Below, one piece after another: positions 1 through 14,457 of a stretch of 47,500 nucleotides of DNA. This stretch comes from Anaeromyces robustus (taxonomy: Eukaryota; Neocallimastigomycota; Neocallimastigomycetes; Neocallimastigales; Neocallimastigaceae). The position numbers and the translations under genes were made by a program. Positions within the stretch are counted from its first letter, which is position 1. The number at the start of each line of letters is the position of its first letter. The stretch spans positions 1 to 47,500 of the forward strand of contig MCFG01000282.1 of NCBI GenBank assembly GCA_002104895.1. The letters run 5' to 3'. Below the pieces are notes generated by a model, which saw only the letters and a list, made by a program, of their open reading frames with translations, searched no databases and was not told where the DNA came from.

Positions 1-901
1 AGTAACACAAATTTAATTACTTTATTTATTAAAATAATTTTTTCATTATTTTGTCTATTTTTGTCTATAAAGATATATATATAATAATTTAATAAATATT
101 TTTTATTTCAATATATATATTTATATATATATAATTATAATATTATTTCATCTTTATAAATTTCAAAATTATAATTTATGTGAATGGCTTAAAAATAATA
201 AAAAAAAAAAAACATCTCATAATAATTAATAATTAGAAGGAACAAAATAGTATAGAAATAGTAAAAAGAAGGATCATCCACATTACCCCACAATTATAAA
301 GTAATACAAAAAGAAAAAAAAAAATTAAATAGTCATTAAAGTAACACAAAAATTTTTTTAGTATAAAATTAAAAAAGTTCAAGTAACACAATTTTTTTTA
401 TGTTGTTTTTTATGTTTTAGTGGGACAGAAACAATGACATGATTTTTTATTTTCAAAAATTCTATTGAGTCATGATGTTCCTTATATTGTTGGATTAACA
501 TGTTGTCTTACTATTATTAAGCCGCTCGTGCTTTATTTGATATTATTATTATTATTCTTATTCTTATTATTATTATTATTATTATTATTATGTTATTCAT
601 TTTAGTATTTGTAATAGAATTTATTTTTAATAAAAAAAATATAATAAGTAATTATTAATAATATTAATCATAATTAGACGTTTTGATGATTTGATATTTT
701 AAAGTTTATAGTAAAAAAATAAATTCTATTGATAAATGAAGTATTAAATTTCTAGTTTTTAAGTTTTTAAAATTTTTTTATTTGCAAATTTTGGTAAAGA
801 ATAAAAAAACAAGTTCTTTCTTTCTATTTTTATACTTTTTATTTTTTTCTTAGTTCTTATAATAATTACCATATTTTTTAATATTATGTTTCTATTCTAG
901 C

Positions 902-950
902 TGTTTATTTTTATTAATAAATAAAATAAATTTATTAATAAAAATAAACA
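902..950. repeat. Perfect 21-bp inverted repeat, 7-nt loop
   Basis: Arms 902-922 and 930-950 are exact reverse complements, each starting or ending in TGTTTATTTTTATTAA on its own strand. It could form a stable AT hairpin or be a cruciform or small element remnant. No gene ends next to it. Confidence 0.8.
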
Positions 951-1062
951 AGAATGATATTTATCAATTATTATTAGCAGTAAAATGGAAATAATCATTG
1001 CAATAAATATAATCATTTTCTTCGGAGTAATATTAAATTTATATTAATATAAAAAAAAACAG

Positions 1063-1469
1063 AATAATAAATAATAAATAATAAATAATAAATAATAATA
1101 ATAATAATAAATAATAATAATAATAATAATTAATAATAACTAAATAATAATAAATAATAAATAATAATAAATAATAAATAATAAATAATAATAAATAATA
1201 ATAATAATAAATAATAATAAATAATAATAATAAATAATAATAAATAATAATAAATACTATTACTGCTACTACTACTACTAATACTAATAATAATAATAAT
1301 AAATAATTAATAATAATAATAATAATAAATAATTATAATAATAATAATAATAATAAATAATAATAATAATAAATAATAATAATAAATAATAATAATTAAT
1401 AATAATAATAAATAATATAAATAATAATAAATATTACTACTAATAATAATAGTAATAATAATAATAAAT
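1063..1469. repeat. AAT/AAAT compound microsatellite
   Basis: About 400 bp made almost only of AAT units with interspersed AAAT, plus a few ACT and CTACT variants near 1257-1280 and 1434-1445. The interruptions suggest an old array that has drifted. Confidence 0.95.
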
Positions 1470-1829
1470 AAACAATTTTTTAGACTTTTTAAAATATTAT
1501 AGAATACCTTGCTATTCTATAATTGGTATAATAAAAATATTTAAAAGAACATATTTATTTTAATCAGGCACTATTATAAATTAGTAAAATCTTCATCAGT
1601 TCATGTTTTTACATCCATCATTTTTATTACACTATCTAAATTACCAAATATTAATTACAGTATAATGTGACAATGACATGACCATGACTTGTAACAACTT
1701 AATTGTAATTAATTTTTTCATTAATATTTAAATTATTTTTGTATTTTTATTGATATTTGTGTAACTCATATATTAATGAAAATAATTAATCTGAAAGTTA
1801 AAGTATTAATGAGATTAATTAAACATCTA

Positions 1830-1830
<1 letters not shown>

Positions 1831-1913
<83 letters not shown>

Positions 1914-1933
1914 AAATAATAAATAATAAATAA

Positions 1934-2005
<72 letters not shown>

Positions 2006-2067
2006 AAATAAATAAATAAATGAAATAAATAATAAATAATAAATAAATAAATAAATAAATAAATCAA

Positions 2068-2147
<80 letters not shown>

Positions 2148-2228
2148 AAATAAATAAATAAATGAAATAAATGAAATAAATAATAAATAATAAATAAATA
2201 AATAAATAAATAAATCAATAAATCAATA
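1831..2228. repeat. AAAT tetranucleotide array
   Basis: About 400 bp of AAAT repeats with blocks of AAT and a few single-base variants (ATGAAAT, ATCAAT). The internal block order repeats, so the array probably grew by duplicating larger segments. The minus strand reads as an endless Ile-Tyr-Leu-Phe peptide, which is an artefact of the repeat. Confidence 0.95.
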
Positions 2229-2489
2229 AAAAATTAAATTAATGTTGCACATTTTATGGAATGATACATTTTTTAAAAATAATACATCAAATGGAGATTA
2301 AAAATAATATATCATTAATTATTGCCCAATAAAATTCATGCTCGTAGGAATATATTAACCAATAAAATTTATAGAATAATAAATTATTTTGACCAATAAT
2401 AATGTAATTAAACAATTTTTGTTAATATAAACACTTCACTAGCTTTAATTTAGACTTTCATATCTTAATACTTCATAAGAAAAGAGACT

Positions 2490-3938
2490 ATGTCCGTTAA
2501 ATTTTACAAAAGTGAGCACCAAGTTCCCCTTGAAATGCACAAGGTGAGAATGGTTCAAAAACTCTCCCTTCTTCCAGTAGAGGAACGTCTTAAGAAAATT
2601 CAAGAAGCAGGAAATAACACTTTCCTTCTTCAAAATAAAGATATTTTTATGGATATGCTCACAGATTCTGGTGTAAATGGTATGTCAGACCTTCAATTTG
2701 GAGCTATGATGCAAGCTGATGATGCATACGCTGGTTCTGAATCATTCACTCGTGTTAAGGCTGCAATTAAGGAGGTATTTGGTACTGAAAATGTACTTCC
2801 TGCTCACCAAGGTCGTGCTTGTGAAAATATACTTGCTGAAGCATATGTCAAGCCAGGTATGGTTACACTCATGAATTTCCACTTTACCACAACTAAGGCA
2901 CATATTACTCGTGTTGGTGGTGTAGTAGAAGAAATTGTTGACGCAAAGGGTCTTATTCCACAAACAGATGATCCATTCAAGGGTGATTTCGATCTTGACA
3001 AACTTCGTAGTCGTATTGATGAACTTGGACCAGATAAGGTAGCATTTGTTCGTGTAGAAGCAGGTACAAATCTTATCGGTGGACAACCAGTTTCACTTTC
3101 AAATATGATTGCTGTTACTGATATTTGTCACGAAAAGGGAGTAAAATCAGTTCTTGATGCATCTTTACTTCAAGATAATATTTACTTCATGAAGATGCGT
3201 GAAGCTCGTTGTAAATACATGGAAATTAAGGATATTTATCATCTTCTTGCTGATCATTTCGATATTATTTATTTCTCTGCTCGTAAGCTCAGTTTCTCAA
3301 AGGGTGGTATCATTACATCAAAAGATCCTAAATTTACTAAGGAAATGATGGAATATGTACCTCTTTATGAAGGTTTCCTTACTTATGGTGGTATGGATGT
3401 TCGTACTATGGAAGCTTTAGCACAAGGTCTCTATGAATCCCTTGATATGGAATATATTAATCAAGGTCCAGAATTTATCAAATATCTTACAAAAGAACTT
3501 AGTGATTATGGTGTACCAGTTATTCTTCCAGCAGGTGGTCTTGGTTGTCATCTTGATTGTCAAGCATTTGTACCAAATATGCCACATAATCAATATCCAG
3601 CTGGTGCTGTATCTGCAGCTCTTTATATTATAGGTGGTATTCGTCCTATGGAACGTGGTACACTTTCAGAACAACGTGAACCAGATGGTACTGAACGTTA
3701 TGCAGAACTTGAACTTGCTCGTCTTGCTGTTCCACGTCGTGTATTTACTCTTAGTCAATTGAAATATGTTGCTGACCGTGTTAAATGGCTTTGGGACAAT
3801 CGTGAACTTATTGGTGGTCTTGAATGGGTTGAAGAACCAAAGGTTCTTCGTTTCTTCTTTGGACGTCTTAAGGAAATTGGTTACTGGCAAGAAAAACTTG
3901 CTGAAAAATTCCGTCAAGATTTCGGTGATAGTCTCTAA
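2490..3938 (+). CDS. Tyrosine phenol-lyase/tryptophanase family PLP beta-eliminating lyase
   Basis: Intronless 482-aa protein of the aromatic amino acid beta-eliminating lyase family, fold type I, cytosolic. These enzymes split tyrosine or tryptophan into phenol or indole plus pyruvate and ammonia. Visible motifs: DDAYAGS with the general-acid-type Tyr80; HQGR with phosphate-binding Arg109; FHFTTT with the ring-stacking Phe132; NLIGGQPVS with Asn194; LDAS with the PLP-nitrogen Asp223; SARK with the Schiff-base Lys266; YEGFLTYGG; MERG with Arg389; PRR with Arg417; LRFF at 454-456. Thr133, Arg389 and Phe455 match the tyrosine phenol-lyase pattern; tryptophanases have Asp, Ile and His there. Oddities: the Arg that normally follows the cofactor Asp by three residues is Leu226, the usual GGHA is GGLG at 349-352, and there is a tail of about 20 residues beyond the usual family end. 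The 5' ATG gives full family length. Lack of introns and a bacterial family suggest horizontal acquisition. Codons such as GGT, CGT and CTT dominate, as in highly expressed genes. The substrate is uncertain. Confidence 0.93.
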   Translation: MSVKFYKSEHQVPLEMHKVRMVQKLSLLPVEERLKKIQEAGNNTFLLQNKDIFMDMLTDSGVNGMSDLQFGAMMQADDAYAGSESFTRVKAAIKEVFGTENVLPAHQGRACENILAEAYVKPGMVTLMNFHFTTTKAHITRVGGVVEEIVDAKGLIPQTDDPFKGDFDLDKLRSRIDELGPDKVAFVRVEAGTNLIGGQPVSLSNMIAVTDICHEKGVKSVLDASLLQDNIYFMKMREARCKYMEIKDIYHLLADHFDIIYFSARKLSFSKGGIITSKDPKFTKEMMEYVPLYEGFLTYGGMDVRTMEALAQGLYESLDMEYINQGPEFIKYLTKELSDYGVPVILPAGGLGCHLDCQAFVPNMPHNQYPAGAVSAALYIIGGIRPMERGTLSEQREPDGTERYAELELARLAVPRRVFTLSQLKYVADRVKWLWDNRELIGGLEWVEEPKVLRFFFGRLKEIGYWQEKLAEKFRQDFGDSL

Positions 3939-4054
3939 GTAAAATAGTAGTAATAAACTAGAATGTAGATATTAAAAAAATATATTTTAAATAATTTTTA
4001 TATTTTTAAATATTGAAGTTCTAATTATAGATATTATTAAAAAAATAAATGAAG

Positions 4055-4091
4055 AAATTCATATAATAATAAATTAATATTATATGAATTT
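4055..4091. repeat. Inverted repeat (14-bp stem) downstream of the lyase gene
   Basis: Arms 4055-4068 and 4078-4091 are perfect reverse complements (AAATTCATATAATA and its complement) with a 9-nt loop, followed by a T run. It lies about 115 bp after the stop codon, so it may sit in the 3' UTR or near the transcript end. A role in termination is inference. Confidence 0.5.
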
Positions 4092-5615
4092 TTTTGTTTT
4101 CTTTATAAATTAAGATGCCAAAATATGATTAAACAATAATATCAAGCTTTTAAAAACTTGTCGAAATAATTAATAATTTTTATAAAATGGACATAGATTT
4201 CAAATATATAAATATTAAGATTATAATTAAGGCATAGATTGTATAATGAAAAAAAAAAATTAAAAAACTTGAATAATTAAATTTATTTACTATACTATAT
4301 ATAAAGATCTAATAATATTATGTATATATATATCAAATATTGGGATAATATTATATAATTAAAATATTAATATATAGTATTATTTTTTTTTTAAAAAAAA
4401 GATGTAATAAATTTTAAATAATAATAAAATTTAATATTTATTAATAATAAATACAAATATATTTTTTATTATAATATTTATCAATATTTATGGTGTTTTA
4501 GTGTTGATAATTGATCGATTATATTAATTTTTAAGAAATAAAGAGAGTTTATGTATTTTATAATCTTATTCATATTGATAAATTAGTTCAGTAATTAATA
4601 ATCAATTTAATCTTTTAAAAATAAATGGAGAAAAATGTTCATAATGTAAATAAAAGAAAAGAATTAGTAAATAATAAACATTTTGCCAAAACTATATTAA
4701 TTGTTTAAAGAATTCATCAATATATATTAAAAGAGAAAAAAAAAAGTAATATTAATATTTAGTTATGAAGAAGTAAATAAGTAAATAACTTTGAAATTTT
4801 TAAATGTTATCAATATAAAAAATTCTAATATAAAATAAATAAATAAATAAATAAATAAATAAAAAAAAAATAAATAAAAAAATAAAAAAAAAAAAAATAG
4901 TATAAAGTGGGAAATATGTTATTTCGCTATACTTTTTTTTATTTTTATTATTCTTAATTCAAGTAGAAAAAAAAAGAACAAAAATATAAAAACATTTTTA
5001 TTAATTTTTTAATTTAAAACTTTAATTTATAAAATTTAATTTATAAACTTTACAATATATATCTTATATATAAATTAATTTAATTAATAATTCTTCCAAT
5101 ATTTTCATATAAAAAAATTGGCATAGAAAGTGTATTTATACACTTAATATTTCATCATATATTATATCATATAAAAAAATTATTAATATATTAAATATAA
5201 TTAATTAAAAATAATTTTAATTAAAAATAAATTTTAAAATAAACATTTATATTTATATATAATGTATATAACATATATTAATATATTATTATCTATTCAT
5301 TAATATATATTTTGATGTATCATTATATATACAATATTTAATATAAACTTAATTATATACTATTTTTCAAAATTTAATATTTCTTTATATGTTAAAAACA
5401 ATTTTAATATTACCTTAAATGTATATTATCTATTTTTTTTATTAAATTTTTTAATATATTTCATCATATATTCTTATAGAATATATAATATTATTATATA
5501 TATTATAAATATTATTATAATATATTAATTATTATATTGAGTATAATATTTATTTTTAAAATTTAAATTTTTATTTTGATAATATAATTTTTTTATAAAT
5601 TTTTGTTTTTATTTT

Positions 5616-5714
5616 GCTATTACAATTTTATAATTAATTCTTGTCTTTGCTATTACAATTTTATAATTAATTCTTGTCTTTGATAATACAAATTTATAAT
5701 TAATTCTTGTTTTT
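5616..5714. repeat. 33-bp tandem repeat, three copies
   Basis: Unit begins GCTATTACAATTTTATAATT; copies start at 5616, 5649 and 5682. The first two are nearly identical and the third has a few changes (GATAATACAAAT). No coding context. Confidence 0.9.
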
Positions 5715-6716
5715 TTTTTTTTTTAACTCAAATACATTCATAATTTACCAATTTCATCTGAAAATTTAATTAAAAGTATTGATTTACTAAACAATGTATA
5801 GTAAAATATCTAAAAATTCATAAAACAATAAATATTAAATATAGAGAAATAATATTTATAATGTAAATATATAAATACTAATTTAATATATATAATGATT
5901 ATCAATTAAATATAAAATATATTACAATAATATGCTAATTATATAAAATATAAATAATAAAGTGATATAATTTATTATAATTTTATTTGTATATTATTAA
6001 ATTAGATGATCTAAGGTTCCTACGGCGGAGGTCTCATTGATGAATAATATCAATGATTTATATTTAATTTAATATGTTACACAAAAAAAGGTCTAATTTA
6101 ATAATAATAAGGTCTTGTAATTATATATAATTTAAAGTTTATTATATTTAATAAAGAAAAGAAAAAATATAAATAAAAAATAATAAAATTATTGAGGAAA
6201 TTAAAAGATTAAATAATACTGAGAAAAGTTTCACCATTACTGTTAAAGAACATTTCTATTAGATATTTTGATATAATTGATCCGGTTAAATAAAATTAAA
6301 AGACTTGAAAATACTATAAAAAAAGTAAACTTGATATAAGAAAAATATATTTTGTTAATATATATTATCTTTTTATAATGATAAAAATATATGCTAATAT
6401 ATTAAAAGAAATTATTCAATCAAAAATTAAAAAAAAATTATAATTAAATATTAAAATATACAAAATTAAAGTATTATTTTATTAATAATGTATTTTAAAT
6501 AAGTTTGATAAAAATGTAAACAATTATAGCTAATTAAAAAAAATTGTAATATGATATAATTAATTATTTTTATTTTAACTTTAAAAAAACTTATTATACA
6601 GTTTCTATCTATAATATTTGAATAAACTTTAATATTTAGTTATTAGAGATAAATATTTTAAATTCATTTAAAACTTATACTTATCGTAAGAATTTTATTA
6701 AACTTACATCAATATT

Positions 6717-6932
6717 TTTATTTTTTTCTTATTAAAAAAGGTGTTAGATAAGTATTCCCTCTTTCTTTTAATTTATTTAATCTTTTTACCAATGATATCT
6801 TTAGAAAATGTAATACAACAATATTTTTATTTTTTCTTATTAAAAAAGGTGTTAGATAAATTTTCCCTCTTTCTTTTAATCTATTTAATCTTTTTATCAA
6901 TGATATCTTTAGAAAATGTAATGAATTTTGAG
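6717..6932. repeat. 108-bp tandem duplication
   Basis: Two adjacent copies, period 108, both containing GGTGTTAGATAA, CCCTCTTTCTTTTAAT and GATATCTTTAGAAAATGTAA. They differ at a handful of positions, so the duplication is fairly recent. Because 108 is a multiple of three, both strands keep open frames of 60-71 codons across it, but the peptides are low-complexity and probably not real. Confidence 0.9.
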
Positions 6933-7099
6933 GTTCGAGTCGATAATAATTACTGATGATATTGTTTTATGTGATGTTACTTGAAGAAAATTAAAATAAA
7001 TTTTTAAGAAAAAACTAACAGTTGGACTAAATATAATTATATGAAATATGGTATTTCAAAATATAAAATATATATAATATTATTATGATTAGTTAAAGC

Positions 7100-7600
7100 T
7101 GAGGGCTCTAAAGTTAAAAGTGATTCTACCTTTTTTCCTCACCAGAAAGACTATCCCTAAAAAATCCTTCCTATTAATTTCAAATATCCCTTCTTAAATT
7201 TTATAATTGCTAGTCAAGTTTAACTATGTTACACTTTTGTTAGATTCTAATAAAAATCAGAATCAGCTTAAAAATTAATCAACAAAGATATTTATTGGAT
7301 TGGTAGATCACTTTCATTTATATCATTATATAATTTCTTTAAAGATCTTAATATTCCTTTGTTATCTACCAAATAAAGTAATTTTAAGAAGGCGAGTTTT
7401 AACTGTATTATTTTTAAATTAAGTTAATAAGATTCCAAAAATGATAAAATATTTATAGAGTAAATAAAGTAGAACTTATCTAAGATACATTCTATGATTA
7501 GTTCTAAAGTGGATATACCATTCAATTTTGTTTGATACAGAGATGTTAAAAAAGGATTCATTAATACAGTTCTATATGTAGAATTAAGGGCTAGTATAGA
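7100..7600. pseudogene. Decayed island, possible retroelement relic
   Basis: A patch of visibly less extreme composition with no intact frame. Short plus-strand stretches read like protein, for example FKDLNIPLLS and FNCIIFKLS near 7340-7425, loosely like the C-terminal part of LINE-type reverse transcriptase proteins known from early-diverging fungi. The resemblance is from memory and weak. It is heavily broken in any case. It could instead be a decayed host gene. Confidence 0.25.
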
Positions 7601-8755
7601 TTTATTGTTTTTTTCATATTATTATATTACTTTATACCCTCCAATATTATTCATTATTATCTATAATGTTTAACTGGTTTTTTATTTTTTTTAGTATTAT
7701 TTTTTTATTTATTATTTATTTGTGTTTTTTTTATGATTCATGTATATTAATATTTAAACTCAATAAAGATGACGTACGAATTATGTGCTAAAAAAAAAAA
7801 TTAATACAGTAGATAGAATAATGTATACTATACCTTTATCTTTTATTTACTAATAAAAGATAAATTTAAAATATAGAATAAGTAGATTGTATTTTTTATA
7901 AAGTAATGTATAATATCTTAATATAAAAATATAGTTAAATAAATGAATAGATTACAAATGATTGTTTTTTTTATGTGCTTAAATTTATTAAAATGGAACC
8001 ATATATATATTTTTATAGAGCAACTTGTTTTAAAAATAGTATATAATAAAAAATATTAATAATTTATAAAATAAAGTTTTTTATATTCATATATTATTTA
8101 TTTATTATATGTGTTATTATCAATACTATCTTTTTTTATTTCTATTTTTTAAAATTTATCTTTGTTTTAAAGTTTAAAATAAATAAGTAAGAATTTAAGT
8201 TTTAATATATATGCTTTATTGTAATTCTTTACAATTCTTTTAAGATTTAAAAGGTTGTATTAATTGGGTAGTAAATATTTTTAAGATTTAAAAGGTTGTT
8301 TAAATTGTATAGTAAATATGATAAATCAAGAAAAGACATAATAAAAAAATATTTTATTAAGTTTAAAAGAAACAGTTATGTTTTTTCTAAACCTTAAATA
8401 TAATGTTATATAATTTATATGATTATTTAAGGTTAAAATATTAAAAAAAAAGATTAATAATGTAATAAACCAAGAAAAGACTTTATAAAGAAAAAAGTCT
8501 TTTACAAATTTTTTATAAAATAAATATGATAAAACTTAAGGTTTGCTTATAATTAATCATTTGTATAGGAAATATTTATATTATTTTTTTATTAAAGTTA
8601 TTTAATTAGTAATAATTATATAAAGTTTAAATTGAAGAATTAAAAATTAAAGTTATTAGGTTCATGTTCTATCTCATTTAAATGTCTAAAATATAGTTTA
8701 TTGAAAAAGAAATGTTTTTTTTTTTATTTTTTTAAATTAATATTTCTTTAAATTT

Positions 8756-8757
<2 letters not shown>

Positions 8758-8807
<50 letters not shown>

Positions 8808-8811
8808 AAAA

Positions 8812-8886
<75 letters not shown>

Positions 8887-8912
8887 AAAAATAAATAAAA
8901 AAATAAATAAAT
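8758..8912. repeat. AAAT tetranucleotide array
   Basis: About 150 bp of AAAT units with three short A-run interruptions. The antisense reads as repeated FIYL peptide, an artefact. Confidence 0.95.
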
Positions 8913-9229
8913 AATATATGTTTTTTAGGATAAGTCAATCATAATTTAATAAATATCGTTATATCATATTATAGAAAAAAAAGTTGTATTAGAATTTCTT
9001 AATTATCAATAAATTTAATACATTTATATATTTAAACAAAAATATAAAATAATTTAAAAATAAATATATATTAATAAAAAAAACTTCTTTTTATAGTCGG
9101 ATGTTATATAAATTCAATTTAATATAATAATATTTATCCAAAAATATATTTAAGTTAAAAAAAATTATAGTTATATTTGTTTATTTATTAAATATGAAGT
9201 ATCAAAACATATAGAAGATCTTGTTCTAA

Positions 9230-9900
9230 CTTATCCCTAACACCAACTTGGGTTCTTCTGGATTATAAGAATACGAAGCGGTTTTCAATTTAGTTACAGT
9301 TTTTTTCTTAAATATATCAACACTTAAAAACTTTCCTACGTGCTACCCTTTCTTTGGTGAAAAAATACAAAGTTTTTCTGATTGGATTTTCATTTGTAAG
9401 GCCTTTGAACGAGATAAAAATACAATTTTTAACTATGCTGATGACTTATTCTTGAAGCTTGTATTAAATTACTGAAGATAAATCACTGGAATATCTAAAG
9501 ACTTATATGAGGATTATGTCACTGGAAATATCTAAAGACTTATATGAAGATTATGAAGATAATATATATCCCTTGATGCTTAACACTTTTCTTGATGGGT
9601 ATTATACATTTGAAAAACTAATATTAATGTGGAACGAAGACGGTGTCATGAATTACTTAAAAGTTCATCAGAGTCTCCTGTTCCCGGTTATTATGGGTTT
9701 GTTGCATTTTCTTACTATTGTTTTATACCATTTGTAAATATATCTTTTTGGATTCTTCTCAATTGGTATAATAACAATAAGAACACACTCCAGGAGTTTT
9801 CATAGGCGTTGATGTCGAAAAAGTAAGGCGTGGAATTTATTCTGATACGGATTTGAATAGTATTCCATTCCATTCGTTGAATGGAAGGTTAGAAGTTTAA
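9230..9900 (+). pseudogene. Decayed coding relic of unknown origin
   Basis: An island of higher G/C and codon-like texture in non-coding DNA. Three separate open stretches lie on the plus strand: about 9270-9475 (includes KNTIFNYADDLFLKL), about 9507-9737 (includes LILMWNEDGVMNYLKVHQ), and a further hydrophobic stretch at about 9670-9805 (includes FVNISFWILLNWYNN). It cannot be read as one protein and is broken in several places. A 37-bp direct duplication (CTGGAAATATCTAAAGACTT) lies at 9482-9556. The YADD motif resembles the catalytic box of non-LTR reverse transcriptases but nothing else in it confirms this. It ends with GAAGTTTAAACTTC, a perfect palindrome at about 9891. Confidence 0.35.
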
Positions 9901-11509
9901 ACTTCTTTTCTTTTTGCTTATTTAATATTTTTAATTTGATTAATATTTGCAATAAATTTTATTATTTTCTTTTGTATCTTTTATTACTTTCATTTATTTT
10001 ACATTTCATGTATTGAATATTCTTTACATATATGTAATCTGTATTCTACATGTATGTTTAAATTATTTTAAATAAAGTATTAATCCTAGTCTAAAAAAAA
10101 AAAAGTTTATTTATTATAAAAAATATTATATATATTATATATTTTGTTGGATAAAATTAGTCAATAAAAAATTCCTTTGAATAAATTAAAAAATATATAG
10201 ATTTATTTTTTATAAACAAAAATTCAAACCAATATTTACATTAAGTATAAATATATTATACGAAAAGTGGGAAATTTTGATAAATTAAATTATTAGTATC
10301 CGTTTTTTTAATAAATATTTATTATATAAAATATAATAATAATTAGAATAATAGATAAATAGTATATATATCATTTGAGGAGGAGTTTTGTTAAGAATAT
10401 TGATATATAATATCATAATATATAATATACTTTTTTTAAAAAATATTTTTATAATTTTTTAATAGTCTTGAAAATGAAATATGAACTTTAAAAATTGATT
10501 ATATAATATACAAGATTTTTTAGAAAAAATTATAACGATTTAAATTTTAAAAAGATAAGAATTTTATGTAGATATGTCCCATTTCTGTATGTCTCCTTTT
10601 TACTTATTTTAATAAGAAGATTAAATAATAATTTATTACAGAAAAAAAAAGCTTTTATTATAATTAATAAAAATATTAGAAAAAAGGAAAAAAATATATA
10701 TAATTTATCAATTATATAATTTTTATATTTTATTGACTATTTATAATATGTATCTAGTTATGTCATTTTTTTATATACATAATAAAAAAAAATAATAATA
10801 ATTAGTCCTTTTTTTTTTTTTTTTGGTATTAAAAATTATTATATATATATATTATTATTATTATATAAAATGAGATTAATTCTTTTTCAGATTATTAATA
10901 AATAGCTTTTATATTATAAATATATATTATAATAATAATTCATAGTATTATTTTTATACAATGTTACTATCATATTTTTCCTTATGTAATTTTTACTATT
11001 ATAATAATAAAATCGTTGGTAAAGTTATTAAAGTTAAAATTATATGACTAGTTCCTTTATTAATTAAAGTTTTATCTTTATTATTTAAAATAATATTTTA
11101 TAATTATTTAATTTTTAAGAATTTTTGGTTTTTTTTATTTTTATCTTTATTTTTATATTTATAATTTTAAAAAATAAAATAAAACAAAATAAAAAAAAGT
11201 AAAATAATAATAAAAAATTAGAAAAAGAAAATTTATATATTTATATTTAAAGAATATAATATATATTAGGAATAAAGTTTAAAGATTAAAATTATGACTT
11301 TTTTATTATTTTTACTACATTAATGTTTAATAAAATAATAAATGGAAATTATTTTATGAAGAAATATTGAATAGTTTTTAATCTTTCATTTTATATTATC
11401 ATATTTATTATTATACTTAGATTATATAATTATATAAATAAATGTATTTTATATGAAATATTTAACAGTTATATAAATAAATAATAATAATATTAAAAAA
11501 GAATTAATT

Positions 11510-14457
<2,948 letters not shown>

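Larger units (their letters stand above)
1..2489. other. Non-coding AT-rich region upstream of the lyase gene
   Basis: No supportable gene. It is mostly A/T with homopolymers. Three copies of a short AGTAACACAA motif lie at about 1, 339 and 381. A short patch of more balanced composition at 415-540 has no convincing reading frame. A perfect 21-bp inverted repeat and two microsatellite blocks are listed separately. The last 150 bases before 2490 should contain the promoter of the lyase gene, but no element there is distinctive enough to call. Confidence 0.7.
3939..11509. other. Non-coding region with repeats and decayed sequence
   Basis: 7.6 kb without an intact gene. It holds the hairpin at 4055-4091, a 33-bp triple repeat, a 108-bp tandem duplication, an AAAT array, and two decayed islands, all listed separately. 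A short G/C-rich blip occurs at 6008-6035 (CCTACGGCGGAGG core) followed by a small CATTGAT..ATCAATG hairpin. The remainder is near-pure A/T with no readable exon pattern. Confidence 0.6.

Noticed and set aside
415-540. Patch with G/C-richer texture (AAGCCGCTCGTGC)
   Set aside because: Short frames only, no recognisable protein and it runs into an ATT repeat.
1766-2218. Long minus-strand open frames of repeated IYLF peptide, also at 8756-8938, 12197-12403 and 20594-20794
   Set aside because: They are translations of AAAT microsatellites, which lack stops in these frames. No unique sequence supports a gene.
2742-3086. Antisense open frames within the lyase gene
   Set aside because: The plus strand carries a full-length conserved enzyme; the antisense peptides are shadows of its biased codons.
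6925-6955. GGTTCGAGTC, like a tRNA B box
   Set aside because: One mismatch to the consensus, no A box at the right distance and no cloverleaf, so neither a tRNA nor a tRNA-derived SINE can be supported.
6718-6956. 60-71 codon frames across the 108-bp duplication
   Set aside because: Low-complexity hydrophobic peptides created by a duplication in A/T DNA; no similarity recognised.
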